From DASYLJ01 sp964432595 (GTDB lineage: Bacteria > Desulfobacterota > Binatia > DP-6): a stretch of DNA of 64,000 bases. The position numbers and the translations under genes were made by a program. This document shows positions 61,509 through 64,000 of the stretch, piece by piece. Numbering within the stretch: position 1 is the stretch's first letter; every line of letters starts with the position of its first letter. The notes beneath the pieces were generated by a model. That model was not told the origin of the DNA. It ran no database searches and saw only the letters and a program-made list of their open reading frames with translations. The stretch spans positions 1-64,000 of the forward strand of contig CAYSOF010000006.1 of the NCBI GenBank assembly GCA_964432595.1, given 5' to 3'.

Positions 61509-62773
61509 GCCGGCATCGCCTCCCGCGAGACGTCGGCGCCGAGCGCGCCCAGCTTCTCCTCGACGCGCTCGTAGCCGCGATCGAGGTGATAGACACGCGA
61601 CACCCGCGTCACGCCGCGCGCGGCCAGCCCGGCCAGCACCAGGCAGACGCTGGCGCGCAGATCGGTCGCCATGACGGGTGCGCCCGAGAGCTGGCACGGA
61701 CCGCGCACGATCGCGGTCGCGCCGTCGACGCGGATATGCGCGCCCATGCGCGCGAGCTCCTGCGTGTGCAGCATACGGTTCTCGAAGACCGTCTCGGAGA
61801 ACGTGCTCGAGCCGGTGGCGCGCGTGGCGAGGGCCATGAACTGCGCCTGCAGATCCGTCGGGAACCCGGGATACGGCATCGTCTTCACGTCGACGGCGTT
61901 GAGATGCCCGTTCGCCTCGACGCGCACGCCGCTCTCGCTTTCGGCGACCGCGACGCCCGTCTCGCGCAGCTTCGCGATGAACGCGTCGAGATGATCGCTG
62001 CGCGCGCCGATGATGCGGACCGAGCCGCCGGTGATCGCCGCGGCGACCATGTAGGTGCCGGCTTCGATGCGGTCGGGGATGACGGTGTGCTCGGCGCCGC
62101 CGAGGAGCTCGGGCCGGCCTACGATCGACACCTCGGACGTGCCCGCCCCTTCCACCGTGGCGCCCATGCGCTGGAGCGCCTGCGCCAGGCAGACGTTCTC
62201 CGGCTCGCGCGCCGCGTTCTCGATGACCGTCGTCCCTTCCGCGAGCGACGCCGCCATCATGAGCTGCTGCGTCGCGCCCACCGACGGGAAGTCGAGCAGG
62301 ATCTTCGCGCCGTGCAGGCGGTCCGCCTCCGCCTCGACGTAGCCCTCCGTCAGCCGGAGCCGCGCCCCCATCTTCTCGAGGCCCTGGAGGTGAAGGTCGA
62401 CCGGCCGGGCGCCGATGGCGCACCCGCCGGGCGTCGACACGCGCGCGCGCCCGAACCGCGCCAGGATGGGCCCGAGGACCAGGAACGACGCGCGCATCGT
62501 CTTCACGAGGTTGTACGGCGCCTCGGTGCTGGAGATGTTGCGCGCCTCGCAGACGATCTCGTGACCGTCCGGGCTGCGCGTCACCTGCACGCCGAGGTGC
62601 TCCAGCACGGCGACGGCGGTGCGGATGTCGGCGAGCTTCGGCACGTTGCGCAGCACGCAGCGCTCGCGCGTCAGCAGCGTCGAGAAGAGCAGCGGCAGCG
62701 CGGCGTTCTTCGAGCCGCTGACCGTCACCTCGCCGTTCAGGATGGCCCCGCCCCGGATCACGATGCTGTCCAT
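61505..62773 (-). CDS. murA: UDP-N-acetylglucosamine 1-carboxyvinyltransferase
   Basis: The product has 422 residues. Lys22 and Asn23 (SGSKNAALPLLF) and the PEP-binding Cys118 in STPGGCAIGARPVDLHLQ are the catalytic residues. The presence of Cys rather than Asp predicts fosfomycin sensitivity by this criterion. It catalyses the first committed step of peptidoglycan synthesis. GGGGAGGGGAGAGGG precedes ATG 62773. It overlaps the prmC 3' end by 16 bp. Confidence 0.96.
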   Translation of the reverse strand: MDSIVIRGGAILNGEVTVSGSKNAALPLLFSTLLTRERCVLRNVPKLADIRTAVAVLEHLGVQVTRSPDGHEIVCEARNISSTEAPYNLVKTMRASFLVLGPILARFGRARVSTPGGCAIGARPVDLHLQGLEKMGARLRLTEGYVEAEADRLHGAKILLDFPSVGATQQLMMAASLAEGTTVIENAAREPENVCLAQALQRMGATVEGAGTSEVSIVGRPELLGGAEHTVIPDRIEAGTYMVAAAITGGSVRIIGARSDHLDAFIAKLRETGVAVAESESGVRVEANGHLNAVDVKTMPYPGFPTDLQAQFMALATRATGSSTFSETVFENRMLHTQELARMGAHIRVDGATAIVRGPCQLSGAPVMATDLRASVCLVLAGLAARGVTRVSRVYHLDRGYERVEEKLGALGADVSREAMPA

Positions 62774-63623
62774 GCCCTCTCCCCTCCCCGTCGACGGGCC
62801 GCGAGCACCCGCTCGATGCCGGCGGCGTCCCGTTCCACCACGCAGCGGTCGTACTGTCCAACGGCGTCGAGCAGCGCCGCGACGCCCGCGGCCTGTCCCG
62901 CGCCCATCTCGACGACGAGCCAGCCGCCGGGCGCACACACCGTCGCGGCCTGCGCGACGAGCACGCGGTACGCGTCCAGGCCGTCGGCGCCGGCAACGAG
63001 CGCCTCGCGCGGCTCGTGATCGCGCACCTCCGGCTCGAGCGCCGCGAGATCGCCGGCCGGCACGTACGGCGGGTTCGACACGACGACGTCGAACGATCCG
63101 GCGGCGAAGCACCCGAGCCAGTCGCCACGGACGAGCCGCACCGACGGCGGCACGTTCGTGCGTGCCACCGCGAGCGCGTCCGCGGATCGATCCAGCGCGA
63201 CGACCGTCGCCCCCGGGCGTTCGGCCGCGACGGCGACGGCGATGGCGCCGCTGCCCGTCCCCGCGTCCAGGATGCGGCGGCCGCCGAGCCGGCAGACGGC
63301 CTCGACGAGCATTTCCGTCTCCGGCCGCGGCGTGAGCACGCGCCGGTCGACGCGGATCGGCAGCGACCAGAACTCGCGCTCGCCGACGAGCTGCGCCACG
63401 GGCTCCCGACCCACCCGTCGGGCGAGCAGGGGCGCGAGGCGTGCCGACGCGTCGTCGGGCATGGGCTCTCGCGCACGCACGACGAGCCCCGCGCGATTCG
63501 TGCGCAGGACGAAGGCCAGGAGCACCTCCGCATCGGCGCGCGGCTCGGGCACGCCGGCGGCGTCGAGCCGCGCGACGGCGTCGAGCAGCGCCTGCGCCAC
63601 GGTCGGCGCTTCGAGCGCGGCGA

Positions 63624-63627
<4 letters not shown>
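62758..63627 (-). CDS. prmC: Peptide chain release factor N5-glutamine methyltransferase
   Basis: The product has 289 residues. An N-terminal helical domain (residues 1-85) precedes the Rossmann domain. ILDAGTGSGAIAVAVA is the SAM loop and NPPY (185-188) is the catalytic motif; TPRPETEMLVEAV is typical of PrmC. It methylates the GGQ glutamine of RF1 and RF2. GTG 63627 overlaps the prfA stop as GTGA, matching the usual prfA-prmC pair. Confidence 0.95.

Positions 63628-64000
<373 letters not shown>

Overview
The window is a 64 kb piece of a GC-rich (roughly 70 percent GC) chromosome from a Gram-negative bacterium. It holds LolA, two TolC/OprB-type outer-membrane proteins, a YtcA-type lipoprotein and a tripartite-pump fusion protein, all of which imply an outer membrane. 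The mix of housekeeping operons, delta-60 repeat proteins, cysteine-rich 'DDGNACTDDD'-type hinges and CSLREA/beta-helix surface proteins suggests a deltaproteobacteria-like lineage such as Candidatus Binatota, Desulfobacterota or Myxococcota; that placement is an inference. A run of 100 N at 34695-34794 shows that this is an assembly scaffold. I found no rRNA, tRNA, CRISPR array, prophage or insertion sequence.

Layout. 0-12 kb: an Fe-S protein, an SCP2 sterol-binding protein with a clear terminator, an N-acetylglutamate synthase-like protein, gamma-glutamyltransferase, two paralogous secreted delta-60 repeat proteins sharing an unrecognised C-terminal domain, a flavodoxin-like reductase and an alcohol dehydrogenase/SRPBCC pair. 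12-16.5 kb: a serine/purine operon (class V aminotransferase, serA, purA, VOC protein) with a structured leader, divergent from a TolC-family gene. 18.4-21.4 kb: homoserine kinase, metF, folE. 21.8-27.3 kb: glycerate 2-kinase, queE, isocitrate dehydrogenase-like gene, glpD, nth. 28-40.4 kb, all minus strand: plsC, rnj, uppP, ftsK, [gap], MFS, lolA, yajQ, rimO, a DksA-like gene and a CPA2 antiporter. 40.4-47.2 kb: a sugar porter with an OprB porin, meeting a ytcA/HlyD/FUSC efflux operon that ends in a ROK-type kinase. 47.4-55.2 kb: a large CSLREA surface protein, malic enzyme, ssb, vapBC with a visible operator, radC, an RlmI-like methyltransferase and moaC. 55.2-64 kb: trxB, a small secreted protein, then a tightly overlapped operon prfA-prmC-murA-hisD-hisB-hisH-hisA-hisF-membrane protein that runs off the right edge.

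Three themes cut across the window. First, thirteen gene pairs are fused by 4-bp ATGA/GTGA overlaps, so translational coupling is the norm. Second, several promoters of the form TTGnnn-N16-18-TAnnnn sit 6-12 nt upstream of a start codon with no Shine-Dalgarno, which suggests frequent leaderless transcripts. Third, intergenic hairpins with compensatory changes occur at two distant convergent gene ends. The most novel-looking protein feature is the roughly 190-residue C-terminal domain shared by the two delta-60 proteins.
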